Source: Thermoactinospora rubra (GTDB lineage: Bacteria; Actinomycetota; Actinomycetes; Streptosporangiales; Streptosporangiaceae). From it: a DNA stretch of 64,000 nt. The stretch is taken from assembly GCF_002093975.1 (NCBI RefSeq), contig NZ_MSZZ01000054.1, positions 1 through 64,000 on the forward strand, in the 5' to 3' direction. Below the pieces are notes generated by a model, which had not been told where the DNA came from, made no database searches, and worked only from the letters and a program-made list of their open reading frames with translations. The translations under genes were made by a program, and so were the position numbers. Below are positions 7,422 through 15,096 of the stretch, piece by piece (position 1 is the first letter of the stretch; every line of letters begins with the position of its first letter).

Positions 7422-8141
7422 TCAGGCCTCGAGCTCGGCGGTGATGCCGCGGGTGATGTTGGGGTCGACCGGGACACCGGGGCCCATGGTGGTGGAGAAG
7501 GTGACCTTCTTCAGGTAACGGCCCTTGGCCGCCGACGGCTTGAGACGCAGCACCTCGTCCAGGGCGGCGGCGTAGTTCTCCACGAGCTGGCGCTCGCCGA
7601 AGGACGTCTTGCCGATGACGAAGTGCAGGTTCGCCTGGCGGTCGGTGCGGAACTCGATCTTGCCGCCCTTGATGTCGGACACGGCCTTGGCCACGTCCGG
7701 CGTCACGGTGCCGGTCTTGGGGTTCGGCATCAGGCCGCGGGGGCCGAGGACGCGGCCGAGGCGGCCGACCTTGCCCATGAGGTCGGGCGTGGCCACGACG
7801 GCGTCGAACTCGCCCAGCCGGTTGCCCTTGGCGATCTCCTCGATCAGCTCGTCGGCGCCGACGATGTCGGCGCCCGCCTCGCGGGCGGCCTCGGCACGGT
7901 CACCGGTCGCGAAGACCAGGACCCGGGCGGTCTTACCGGTGCCGTGCGGAAGGTTGACCGTGCCGCGCACGATCTGGTCGGCCTTGCGAGGGTCGACGCC
8001 GAGGCGGAGGGCGACCTCCACGGTGGCGTCGAACTTGGTCGGGGACGTCTCCTTGGCGAGCTTGACGGCCTCGACCGGGGTGTAGAGCTTGCTGCGGTCG
8101 ACCTTAGCCGCCGCGTCCTTGTACGCCTTGCTGCGCTTCAT
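7422..8141 (-). CDS. rplA: 50S ribosomal protein L1
   Basis: 239 residues, full length. Conserved L1 segments are present: AVKLAKETSPTKFDATVEVA, the GPRGLMPNPKTGTVT loop and the RNA-contacting TMGPGVPVDP near the end. It binds 23S rRNA at the E-site stalk and usually represses rplK-rplA translation through a leader mimic of that site. It follows rplK by 65 bases on the same strand. Confidence 0.98.
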   Translation of the reverse strand: MKRSKAYKDAAAKVDRSKLYTPVEAVKLAKETSPTKFDATVEVALRLGVDPRKADQIVRGTVNLPHGTGKTARVLVFATGDRAEAAREAGADIVGADELIEEIAKGNRLGEFDAVVATPDLMGKVGRLGRVLGPRGLMPNPKTGTVTPDVAKAVSDIKGGKIEFRTDRQANLHFVIGKTSFGERQLVENYAAALDEVLRLKPSAAKGRYLKKVTFSTTMGPGVPVDPNITRGITAELEA

Positions 8142-8206
8142 GGTCAGGGAATCTCCTGCTGGTGGTGTGACGGGCTCTGCGGCCCTCCCACGGGGTGGAA
8201 CAGGTC

Positions 8207-8638
8207 TCAGTCGGCGACGGTGATGCCCATCGACCGGGCGGTGCCGGCGATGATCTTCTCGGCGGCCTCGATGTCGTTGGCGTTGAGGTCGGGCATCTTC
8301 GTCTCGGCGATCTGGCGCAGCTGCTCGCGGGTGAGCTTGCCGACCTTGTCCTTGTGCGGGACCGCGCTGCCCTTCTCCAGGCCGAGCGCCTTCTTGATCA
8401 GCTCGGGCGCCGGGGGCGTCTTGGTGATGAAGGTGAAGCTGCGGTCTTCGAAGATGGTGATCTCGACGGGGATGATGTTGCCCCGCTGGGCCTCGGTCGC
8501 AGCGTTGTACTGCTTGACGAAGTCCATGATGTTGACGCCGTGCGGACCGAGGGCGGTACCGACCGGCGGAGCCGGGGTCGCCTGGCCAGCGGGCAGCTGG
8601 ACCTTGACGAGCGCGGCGATCTTCTTCTTCGGAGGCAT
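8207..8638 (-). CDS. rplK: 50S ribosomal protein L11
   Basis: 143 residues starting MPPKKKIAALVKVQLPAGQA, with the conserved PPVGTALGPHGVNIMDF and the RNA-binding end GTARSMGI. It binds the GTPase-associated centre of 23S rRNA and is the thiopeptide-sensitive element of the ribosome. Order nusG-rplK-rplA is standard. Confidence 0.98.
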   Translation of the reverse strand: MPPKKKIAALVKVQLPAGQATPAPPVGTALGPHGVNIMDFVKQYNAATEAQRGNIIPVEITIFEDRSFTFITKTPPAPELIKKALGLEKGSAVPHKDKVGKLTREQLRQIAETKMPDLNANDIEAAEKIIAGTARSMGITVAD

Positions 8639-8678
8639 GTCCTACTCCGGGTCCTGAGTGGGTGGTGACACGTCGGAA

Positions 8679-8704
8679 GGGCCGCCCTTCGCGATAGGCG
8701 GCCC
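8679..8704 (-). terminator. nusG-rplK intergenic hairpin
   Basis: Arms GGGCCGCC (8679-8686) and GGCGGCCC (8697-8704) with a ten-base loop lie 20 bases after the nusG stop and 41 bases before rplK. There is no T-run, so it may be a partial terminator, an RNA-processing site, or part of the rplK leader. Confidence 0.5.
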
Positions 8705-8724
8705 GCCGAACGACTAAGTGTATG

Positions 8725-9411
8725 TCAGATCTTCGAGACCTGGTTGAACGACAGCTCGACCGGGGTCTCGCGACCGAAGATCGAGACCAGCACCTTGAGC
8801 TTCTGCGACTCGGGGCTGATCTCGTTGACCGTCGCGGGCAGCGTGGCGAACGGGCCGTCCATGACCGTGACGGACTCGCCGATCTCGAACTCCACGGCCG
8901 GGCCGCTGGCGGCCTTGGTCTTGGCCTGCTTGGTCTCCTCGGTGGGCTCGGGAGCCAGCAGCTTGGCGACGTCGTCGAGGCTGAGCGGGCTGGGCTTGTT
9001 GGACAGGCCGACGAAGCCGGTCACGCCGGGCGTGTTGCGCACCGCGGCCCAGGACTCGTCGGTCAGCTCCATGCGCACCAGCACGTAGCCGGGCAGCACG
9101 CGCTCCCTGACGGGGACCTTCTTGCCGCTCTTGAACTCGTCGCGGGTCTGCGTCGGCACCTCGACCTGGAAGATGTAGTCCTCCATGTTGAGGGACACGG
9201 TCCGGGTCTCGATGTTGGACTTCACCCGGTTCTCGTAGCCGGCGTAGGAGTGGATGACGTACCACTCGCCGGGCAGCCCACGCAGCGACTCCTTGAACTG
9301 CTCGACCGGGTCGGCCTCGGGCAGGACGTCACCGTCTTCGTCGACAGCCGCGACGTCCTCGACAGCCTCTTGCGGCTTCTCGTCCCACTCGTGCGTGGAC
9401 TCGTCGGACAC
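8725..9411 (-). CDS. nusG: Transcription termination/antitermination factor NusG
   Basis: 228 residues. An acidic amino-terminal tail of about 45 residues, common in actinobacteria, precedes the NGN domain (EWYVIHSYAGYENRVKSNIE, VLPGYVLVRME, PGVTGFVG). The KOW domain (GESVTVMDGPFATLPATVNEI) closes the protein. It travels with RNA polymerase and couples it to Rho and the ribosome. It lies 56 bases after secE. Confidence 0.97.
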   Translation of the reverse strand: MSDESTHEWDEKPQEAVEDVAAVDEDGDVLPEADPVEQFKESLRGLPGEWYVIHSYAGYENRVKSNIETRTVSLNMEDYIFQVEVPTQTRDEFKSGKKVPVRERVLPGYVLVRMELTDESWAAVRNTPGVTGFVGLSNKPSPLSLDDVAKLLAPEPTEETKQAKTKAASGPAVEFEIGESVTVMDGPFATLPATVNEISPESQKLKVLVSIFGRETPVELSFNQVSKI

Positions 9412-9467
9412 GGTGACTCTTCCTCTTCCGTCGACTACCGATTGTCGACACCCTCCAGGGTGTCAGA

Positions 9468-9713
9468 TCACTTCCCGCCGAACACGCGCAGGACGGCCTC
9501 GCCGAAGAGCCAGTCGAGCCCGTACACGATGCCGACCATGATCAGGACGAACACCATGACGACGGTGGTGTAGGTGACGAGGTCCCTGCGCGTGGGCCAG
9601 ATGACCTTGCGCAGCTCCGCGACGACCTGGCGGTAGAAGAGGGCAGGAGTGGTCCTGGACTTCTTCTCACCACTCGGCTTGCCTGCGGTCTCGCCGCGAG
9701 TGTCGATCGCCAC
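9468..9713 (-). CDS. secE: Preprotein translocase subunit SecE
   Basis: A small translocase subunit of 81 residues with the SecE signature RQVVAELRKVIWPTRRDLVTYT and one transmembrane helix (VVMVFVLIMVGIVYGLDWLF). It stabilises SecY. The start is uncertain: GTG at 9713 (AGGTGAGG just before it) is chosen; ATG at 9728 is five codons earlier. It lies 79 bases downstream of tRNA-Trp, the usual actinobacterial arrangement. Confidence 0.93.
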   Translation of the reverse strand: MAIDTRGETAGKPSGEKKSRTTPALFYRQVVAELRKVIWPTRRDLVTYTTVVMVFVLIMVGIVYGLDWLFGEAVLRVFGGK

Positions 9714-9792
9714 AGTCCTCACCTGCATCTGTCGTGAATCCAACGCACACTTGCGGCGCGCTTTCACGCCTAGGTGCGCGGACCGCAACTCG

Positions 9793-9865
9793 CAGGGCAA
9801 GAGGGACTCGAACCCCCAACCGCCGGTTTTGGAGACCGGAGCGCTACCAATTGCGCCATTGCCCT
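9793..9865 (-). tRNA. tRNA-Trp (CCA anticodon)
   Basis: On the complement the acceptor stem AGGGCAA pairs with TTGCCCT. The D-arm and T-arm (GGTTCGAGTCC) are normal, and the anticodon stem CCGGT/ACCGG encloses CTCCAAA, giving anticodon CCA. The CCA end is not encoded. Placement before secE-nusG is conserved in actinobacteria. Confidence 0.96.
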
Positions 9866-9946
9866 ATGTCGTCAACCAGACTACCCCGGTTGAGTCACTG
9901 CCCGGACCTTTCCGCATGGCGACATGCGGAGGCTCGACCAGGCCAG

Positions 9947-9976
9947 AGTGTAGAGGGGAATGACCGATACGTCGAA
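9947..9976 (-). promoter_or_regulatory. Promoter for tRNA-Trp-secE-nusG
   Basis: On the complement a -10 TACACT (9947-9952) has a -35-like TTCGAC (9971-9976) 18 bases upstream. Between promoter and tRNA a seven-bp hairpin, arms CCGCATG and CATGCGG (9912-9929), may aid processing of the tRNA 5' end. Confidence 0.5.
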
Positions 9977-10007
9977 CCGAATCGCGATCACGCAGGTCAC
10001 GGCGGCG

Positions 10008-10052
10008 ACGTCGGCGTTCTCCACAAGAGACGTCGGCGTTGTCCACAGGAGC
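10008..10052 (+). repeat. 22-bp tandem repeat with two DnaA-box-like nonamers
   Basis: The unit GACGTCGGCGTTNTCCACA occurs twice in tandem, 22 bases apart. Each copy holds a nonamer like a DnaA box: TTCTCCACA (10017-10025) and TTGTCCACA (10039-10047); the latter equals the form preferred in Streptomyces oriC. They lie 50-80 bases before aspC and behind the divergent tRNA-secE promoter. Confidence 0.5.
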
Positions 10053-10099
10053 CGGAGAGCCGCGCCCGCGCCGGAGCACGCTGTGACAGCATGGGAGCC

Positions 10100-11302
10100 A
10101 TGTCCACCCGACCCCGCATCTCAGCGCGAATCTCCGCGATCAGCGAATCCGCCACCCTGGCCGTCGACGCCAAGGCCAAGGCGATGAAGGCGGCGGGACG
10201 GCCGGTCATCGGCTTCGGCGCCGGCGAGCCCGACTTCCCCACGCCCGGCTACATCGTCGAGGCCGCCGTCGAAGCGGCCAGAAACCCGAAGTACCACAAG
10301 TACACGCCGGCCGGCGGCCTGCCTGAGCTGCGTCAGGCGATCGCGGACAAGACGGCGCGCGATTCGGGGTATCAGGTGTCCGCCGACCAGGTGCTGGTCA
10401 CCAACGGCGGCAAGCAGGCCGTCTACGAGGCGTTCGCCACCCTGCTCGACCCCGGCGACGAGGTGCTGGTCGTCGCGCCCTACTGGACGACCTACCCCGA
10501 GGCGATCAAGCTGGCGGGCGGTGTCCAGGTGGACGTGGTCACCGACGAGACGACCGGCTACCTCGCGAGCGTCGAGCAGCTGGAGGCCGCGCGCACCGAG
10601 CGCACCAAGGTCGTGCTGTTCGTCTCGCCGTCCAACCCCACCGGCGCGGTCTACTCGCCGGACGACACGGCCGCGATCGGCCGCTGGGCGGCCGAGCACG
10701 GGCTGTGGGTGGTCACCGACGAGATCTACGAGCACCTGGTGTACGGCGGGGCGGAGTTCACCAGCATCGCCCACCACGTCCCCGCGGACCAGGTCGTCAT
10801 CCTCAACGGCGTGGCCAAGACCTACGCGATGACCGGCTGGCGCGTGGGCTGGCTGATCGGCCCCAAGGACGTCGTGAAGGCCGCGACCAACCTGCAGTCC
10901 CACGCCACCTCCAACGTCTCCAACGTCGCCCAGGTGGCGGCCCTGGCCGCGGTGTCGGGCGACCTGTCGGCCGTGGCGGAGATGCGCGAGGCGTTCGACC
11001 GGCGCCGCAAGACCATGGTCCGCATGCTCAACGAGATCCCGGGCGTGGTCTGCCCCGAGCCGCTGGGCGCGTTCTACGCCTACCCGTCGGTCAGGGAGCT
11101 GCTGGGCAAGGAGCTGCGCGGCAGGAGGCCGGCCAACAGCGCCGAGCTGGCCGAGCTCATCCTGGAGGAGGCCGAGGTGGCCGTCGTGCCGGGTGAGGCG
11201 TTCGGCACGCCGGGGTACTTCCGCCTGTCTTACGCGCTGGGCGACGACGACCTGGTGGAGGGCGTCAGCCGGATCGGCAAGCTGCTGGCCGAGGCGCGCT
11301 GA
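10100..11302 (+). CDS. aspC: Pyridoxal phosphate-dependent aminotransferase (aspartate aminotransferase type)
   Basis: 400 residues of the class I/II aminotransferase fold. Visible features: GFGAGEPDFPTPGYI near the amino end, the VSPSNPTGAVYS loop, DEIYEHLVYGG, and the cofactor lysine K240 in NGVAKTYAMTGWRVGW. The arginine that holds the substrate carboxylate is in FRLSYAL. It converts aspartate and 2-oxoglutarate to oxaloacetate and glutamate; the subgroup can also act on aromatic amino acids or prephenate. The ATG at 10100 has only a short-spaced GGGAG; ATG 10091 is in frame. It is transcribed away from secE. Confidence 0.93.
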   Translation: MSTRPRISARISAISESATLAVDAKAKAMKAAGRPVIGFGAGEPDFPTPGYIVEAAVEAARNPKYHKYTPAGGLPELRQAIADKTARDSGYQVSADQVLVTNGGKQAVYEAFATLLDPGDEVLVVAPYWTTYPEAIKLAGGVQVDVVTDETTGYLASVEQLEAARTERTKVVLFVSPSNPTGAVYSPDDTAAIGRWAAEHGLWVVTDEIYEHLVYGGAEFTSIAHHVPADQVVILNGVAKTYAMTGWRVGWLIGPKDVVKAATNLQSHATSNVSNVAQVAALAAVSGDLSAVAEMREAFDRRRKTMVRMLNEIPGVVCPEPLGAFYAYPSVRELLGKELRGRRPANSAELAELILEEAEVAVVPGEAFGTPGYFRLSYALGDDDLVEGVSRIGKLLAEAR

Positions 11303-11340
11303 GCCGTCGCGGGCGCTACTTCTCCTGCCATACGCCCTCG

Positions 11341-11470
11341 TGCCGAAGCTGTCGCACACCTCGATCATGATGTCTTCGCAGCGGCGCAGGACCTCATCGG
11401 CGAACACCTTCCCCGAGTGTGTGGGTGCAGGCCCCAGGGCGTACAGGCCGACGCTATGGCCTGGCCGGAT
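11341..11470 (-). pseudogene. Remnant of an IS200-type tnpA transposase
   Basis: On the complement one frame reads GKVFADEVLRRCEDIMIEVC, which matches the amino-terminal part of Y1 transposases of the IS200/IS605 group (typically YRRKVFTDEMLTRCEEIM). The similarity fades after about 45 residues where the sequence runs into the 3' side of aspC; the HUH motif and catalytic tyrosine region are missing. It is divergent from tnpB, the arrangement of some IS605-group elements. Confidence 0.6.
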
Positions 11471-11524
11471 ACGGGATGCGGTTCCCACCACAGTGATGCA
11501 GGCCAACCGGTAGTGTGTTCGATC

Positions 11525-12667
11525 GTGAGGCTGGTGGTGCAGGTGAAGCTTCTGCCGACGCCTGAGCAAGCGGCGGCGTTGGAGGGCACCGTGCGCGCCG
11601 CCAACGCCGCCGCCGACCTGGTGTCGCGCATCGCCTTCCGGCAGCGGTGTTTCCGCGCCTACGACCTGCGCAGGCACACCTACCAGCAGATCAAGGCCGA
11701 CTTCGGGCTGGCCGCCCAAGCCGCCCAGCACGTGATCAAAAAGGTGTGCGACGCCTACCGCACCCTGCACGCAAGCCTGGCCGCCGGCCGCTTGGGCAAG
11801 CCAGGCTCGGCGCGGCGCGTCAAAGCGGCAGGCAAACCGATCTCCTTCCGCCCGCTGGCGGCCCAGCCCTACGACGACCGCTGCCTGTCATGGGATCATG
11901 ACCGGCGGACCGTCTCGATCTGGACGGTTGCCGGGCGGATGAAAGACCTCGCTTTTACCGGCTCGCTTGAGCAGCTGACGCTGCTGGCCGCGCATCGGCG
12001 GGGCGAGTCGGATCTGGTGTGCCGCGACGGGATGTGGTTCCTGCACGCCACCGTCGAGGTGCCGGATGTCCCGACCGCCGCGCCGGAAGGGTTCCTCGGG
12101 GTGGATCTGGGGATAGCGAACATTGCCACCACCAGTGACGGGGTCCGGCACAGTGGCAAAGCCCTGGCCGCGGTCCGCCACCGCAACCGCGAGCTGCGCC
12201 GCCGGTTGCAGGCCAAGAACACCAAGAGCGCCAAACGGCTGCTCAAGCGGCGCCGCCGCAAGGAGGCCCGCTTCGCCGCCAACCTCAACCATGTCATCGC
12301 CAAGCAGCTCGTGACCGAGGCAGAACGCACCGGGCGCGGCATCGCACTGGAAGACCTCCAGGGCATCCGCGAGCGGGTACGGCTTCGCATGCCCCAGCGG
12401 GTCAGGCTGCACTCTTGGAGCTTCCACCAGCTGGGCGCCTTCATCGGCTACAAGGCGGCCCGGGCCGGGGTGGCCGTGATCTATGTGGACCCGGCCCACA
12501 CCTCCCAGCAATGCTCTCGCTGCGGACAGGTGGACAAACACAACCGGCCCGATCAAGAAACCTTCGCCTGCACGTCGTGCGGCTTCGCTGAGCACGCTGA
12601 CGTCAACGCAGCCCGCAACATCGCCGCACGCGGTGAGGCGGGCTGGGCAGTGAGTCACGCTGCCTGA
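11525..12667 (+). CDS. tnpB: TnpB RNA-guided nuclease of an IS605-group element
   Basis: 380 residues from the GTG at 11525. The split RuvC triad is visible: D194 in GVDLGIANIAT, E276 in IALEDLQGI and D359 in HADVNAARNI. A four-cysteine zinc finger (CSRCG and CTSCG) lies between the last two. An amino-terminal HTH and Arg/Lys-rich helix (RRRLQAKNTKSAKRLLKRR) are present. TnpB is guided by an RNA from the element's right end to cut donor sites and favour retention. All catalytic residues remain although tnpA is truncated, so nuclease function may be kept while transposition needs help from elsewhere. Confidence 0.92.
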   Translation: MRLVVQVKLLPTPEQAAALEGTVRAANAAADLVSRIAFRQRCFRAYDLRRHTYQQIKADFGLAAQAAQHVIKKVCDAYRTLHASLAAGRLGKPGSARRVKAAGKPISFRPLAAQPYDDRCLSWDHDRRTVSIWTVAGRMKDLAFTGSLEQLTLLAAHRRGESDLVCRDGMWFLHATVEVPDVPTAAPEGFLGVDLGIANIATTSDGVRHSGKALAAVRHRNRELRRRLQAKNTKSAKRLLKRRRRKEARFAANLNHVIAKQLVTEAERTGRGIALEDLQGIRERVRLRMPQRVRLHSWSFHQLGAFIGYKAARAGVAVIYVDPAHTSQQCSRCGQVDKHNRPDQETFACTSCGFAEHADVNAARNIAARGEAGWAVSHAA

Positions 12668-12752
12668 CGCGGACCGGACCGTCGACGCCATCGACGGCGG
12701 GAGCTGCAAGCTCGGCCGTTTTACCGCCGAGAAGCTGACTCATGGGTCATCG
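12668..12752 (+). ncRNA. Probable right-end omega (reRNA) guide scaffold
   Basis: Directly after the tnpB stop come consecutive small hairpins: GTCGA/TCGAC (12681-12695), GAGCT/AGCTC (12701-12713), overlapping CTCGGC/GCCGAG (12711-12731), and TGAC/GTCA (12736-12749). TnpB guide RNAs characteristically overlap or follow the tnpB 3' end and finish at the element's right end. I place that end near 12750, so the guide would be the following bases. The boundary is inferred, not demonstrated. Confidence 0.45.
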
Positions 12753-12789
12753 GGTCCCCTTTCGCCCTCCCCAACGCCCCGCCTGGCCA

Positions 12790-12795
12790 TAAGGT
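12790..12795 (+). promoter_or_regulatory. -10 element of a near-leaderless adenosine deaminase transcript
   Basis: TAAGGT ends ten bases before the ATG at 12806, so the predicted transcript starts within about four bases of the start codon. There is no ribosome binding site. A -35 is not evident. Confidence 0.45.
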
Positions 12796-12805
12796 TGAGA
12801 CGCAT

Positions 12806-13837
12806 ATGGAAAGGCAGCGCGAAAGACCCCTGAACACCCTCCCGAAGGCCCATCTGCACCTGCACTTCACCGGCTCGATGCGGCACACCACGCTGATCGA
12901 GCTGGCCGCGGAGCAGGGGGTGCACCTGCCCGACGCGCTGGTGGAGGACTGGCCGCCCCAGCTGCACGCCACCGACGAGCGCGGGTGGTTCCGCTTCCAG
13001 CGCCTGTACGACATCGCCCGTTCGGTGCTGCGCAAGCCCGAGCACGTCTACCGGCTGCTGCGGGAGGCGGCCGAGGACGAGGCCGCCGAGGGGTCGCGGT
13101 GGCTGGAGATCCAGGTGGACCCGTCGGGGTACGCGCAGCGGTTCGGCGGGCTGACCTCCACGCTGGAGCTGGTGCTCGACGCCGCCGAGAAGGCCGCCAA
13201 GGCGTCGGAGGTCGGCATCGCGGTCATCGTGGCCGCCAACCGCACCAAGCACCCTCTCGACGCCAGGACGCTGGCCAGGCTCGCCGCGCAGTACGCCGGG
13301 AAGGGCGTGGTCGGCTTCGGGCTGTCCAACGACGAGCGGCGCGCCCAGGCGCGCGACTTCGACGCCGCCTTCCGCATCGCCAAGCGCGCCGGGCTGCTGG
13401 CCGTGCCGCACGGCGGCGAGCTGCTGGGGCCGCGCAGCATCGAGCAGTGCGTGGACGACCTGGAGGCCGACCGGGTGGGGCACGGGGTGCGCGCGGCCGA
13501 GTCGCCGCGGCTGATGGAGCGCCTGGCCGACCGGCAGATCTGCTGCGAGGTCTGCCCCACCTCCAACGTGGGGCTGGGCGTGGTCGAGCGTCCCGAGGAC
13601 GTGCCCGTGCGGGCGCTGTTCGACGCGGGGGTGCCGCTCGCGCTGGGGGCCGACGACCCGCTGTTGTTCGGCTCGCGGCTGCTGCCGCAGTACGAGCTGG
13701 CCAGGCGGGTGTACGGCTTCCGCGACGCGGAGCTGGCCGAGCTGGCCCGCCAGTCGGTCCGGTCGTCGTCGGCGCCGGAGTCGGTCCAGAAGGAGCTGCT
13801 CAAGGGCATAGACGAGTGGCTGACGTCACCGCAGTGA
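12806..13837 (+). CDS. add: Adenosine deaminase
   Basis: 343 residues of the metal-dependent amidohydrolase fold. The zinc ligands appear in KAHLHLHFTGS (16-20), VPHGGELLG (His plus catalytic Glu), DRVGHGVRA and LGADDPLLFGS; CPTSNV is also conserved. It hydrolyses adenosine to inosine for purine salvage; related subfamilies act on adenine or modified nucleosides, so the substrate is likely but not certain. No operon partner; it follows the TnpB element. Confidence 0.88.
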   Translation: MERQRERPLNTLPKAHLHLHFTGSMRHTTLIELAAEQGVHLPDALVEDWPPQLHATDERGWFRFQRLYDIARSVLRKPEHVYRLLREAAEDEAAEGSRWLEIQVDPSGYAQRFGGLTSTLELVLDAAEKAAKASEVGIAVIVAANRTKHPLDARTLARLAAQYAGKGVVGFGLSNDERRAQARDFDAAFRIAKRAGLLAVPHGGELLGPRSIEQCVDDLEADRVGHGVRAAESPRLMERLADRQICCEVCPTSNVGLGVVERPEDVPVRALFDAGVPLALGADDPLLFGSRLLPQYELARRVYGFRDAELAELARQSVRSSSAPESVQKELLKGIDEWLTSPQ

Positions 13838-14551
13838 CCGGGCGACCTCGACGGCCCGGTCCCTGTCCCTGATGCCCTCCAGCCGGTAGCCGCGCGTGCC
13901 CTCACCCCACACCAGCGTGGCGTCGGCCACCCGCAGCGGCAGCTCGGTGCCGTCGGCCCTGGTCAGGTAGCTCACCGGGTGGGCGCGGGCGATCCACCAG
14001 CCTTCGTGGACGCCGATCGACACCATGTCCGGCCAGGTGTCCAGGCGCTTGAGGAACAGCGGGTGGAGGCCGCCGTCGAACTGGTCGAGGCGGACGCCGC
14101 CCGGCCAGAGCATCGAGACGATCCTGCCGTTGTCGCTCAGCCGTACCTCCGCGGGCTCGCCGAGCGCGGCGGGGACCCGGACCGGGAACGGCGCGGCGCG
14201 CCTGGCCTCCTCCAGCGTGACCCGGCCCTCGCCCGGGATCGGCCGGGTCACGCTCGGCGTGGGCGCGGGCTCGCCGATCCGCAGCTCCACCCCGCCCGCG
14301 CGCAGCACCCACGTCAGCGCGGCGGCGGTGAGTGCCAGCACGACCACGGCGATCACGGCGACGAGCCTCCAGCGCCGCCGCGGCACGGCCGGCCGCGGGC
14401 GGGCGCGGTCGTGCGCCGGGTCCGGAGACTCCAGGCGGGCCCGTACGGCCGCCGCCACCTCGGCGGGAGGCGGCGAGGGCACCTCGAGGGAGTCGCCGAG
14501 GGCCAGCAGCTCCGCCTCCAGGTCGTCGTCGTGGAAGTCACGCGAGGTCAC
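13826..14551 (-). CDS. Membrane-anchored anti-sigma factor-like protein
   Basis: 241 residues: a cytoplasmic segment of about 60 residues (FHDDDLEAELLALGDSLEVP), one transmembrane helix (about 62-84, WRLVAVIAVVVLALTAAALTWV) and an extracytoplasmic domain of about 155 residues. The gene overlaps the upstream ECF sigma gene by 14 bases, so the two are translationally coupled. By position and topology it should sequester the sigma factor, but the zinc anti-sigma motif HxxxCxxC is absent. The 3' end overlaps convergent add by 12 bases. Confidence 0.7.
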   Translation of the reverse strand: MTSRDFHDDDLEAELLALGDSLEVPSPPPAEVAAAVRARLESPDPAHDRARPRPAVPRRRWRLVAVIAVVVLALTAAALTWVLRAGGVELRIGEPAPTPSVTRPIPGEGRVTLEEARRAAPFPVRVPAALGEPAEVRLSDNGRIVSMLWPGGVRLDQFDGGLHPLFLKRLDTWPDMVSIGVHEGWWIARAHPVSYLTRADGTELPLRVADATLVWGEGTRGYRLEGIRDRDRAVEVARSLR

Positions 14552-15095
14552 GGCCCACCTCCTCCCTCAGCCTGGCCAGGCCCCGGTGCGTCCTGGACTT
14601 CACGCTGCCCACCGGGCAGTCCAGCACCTGCGCCGTCTCGGCTTCGGACAGCTGCAGGAAATACCGGCACACGACCGCGTCGCGTTCCCGATCAGGCAGG
14701 TTGCGCACCGCCGCCAGCAGCCGGGCCCGGCGGTCGGAGGCGACGGCCGTGCCCTCTGGGTCGTCCGGCGCGGTCACGGGCGTCTGGGCGCCGATCCGCA
14801 CGGCCAGTTCCGACCGGCGGCCGCGGGAGCGGGTGAGGTTGTGGGTCTCGTTGGCGACGATGCGCAGCAGCCACGGCCGGAAGGGGGAGTCGCGGCGGAA
14901 GGAGGCCAGGTGCCGGTAGGCCTTGACGAAGGCCTCCTGCACCACGTCCTCCGCCTCGTCGCCGGCGCCGAGCATGGCCGCCGTCCGGTGCGCGAGCGCG
15001 CTGTAGCGGGCGACCAGCGTCTCGTAGGCGCTCAGGTCACCGGCGAGGGAGCGGGCTATCGCCTCGTCGTCGTCCATGGACGAGACAGATTCCAC
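14538..15095 (-). CDS. ECF-type RNA polymerase sigma factor
   Basis: 185 residues. Region 2 (LSAYETLVARYSALAHRTAA, DEAEDVVQEAFVKAYRHL, RPWLLRIVANETHN) and region 4 (LPDRERDAVVCRYFLQLSEAE, CPVGSVKSRTHRGLARLRE) are complete. It would direct polymerase to a stress or envelope regulon, held back by the product of the overlapping downstream gene. The start is ambiguous: GTG 15095 with GGATGAG, or ATG 15077. It follows the LuxR-type regulator gene after one base, so all three may form one transcript. Confidence 0.92.
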   Translation of the reverse strand: MESVSSMDDDEAIARSLAGDLSAYETLVARYSALAHRTAAMLGAGDEAEDVVQEAFVKAYRHLASFRRDSPFRPWLLRIVANETHNLTRSRGRRSELAVRIGAQTPVTAPDDPEGTAVASDRRARLLAAVRNLPDRERDAVVCRYFLQLSEAETAQVLDCPVGSVKSRTHRGLARLREEVGRDLA

Positions 15096-15096
15096 C

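Noticed and set aside
6830..7477. Open frames on both strands in the 6.7-7.4 kb gap
   Set aside because: No ribosome binding sites, low-complexity Arg/Pro/Ser composition, and the repeat-encoded peptide switches frame; treated as a decayed region.
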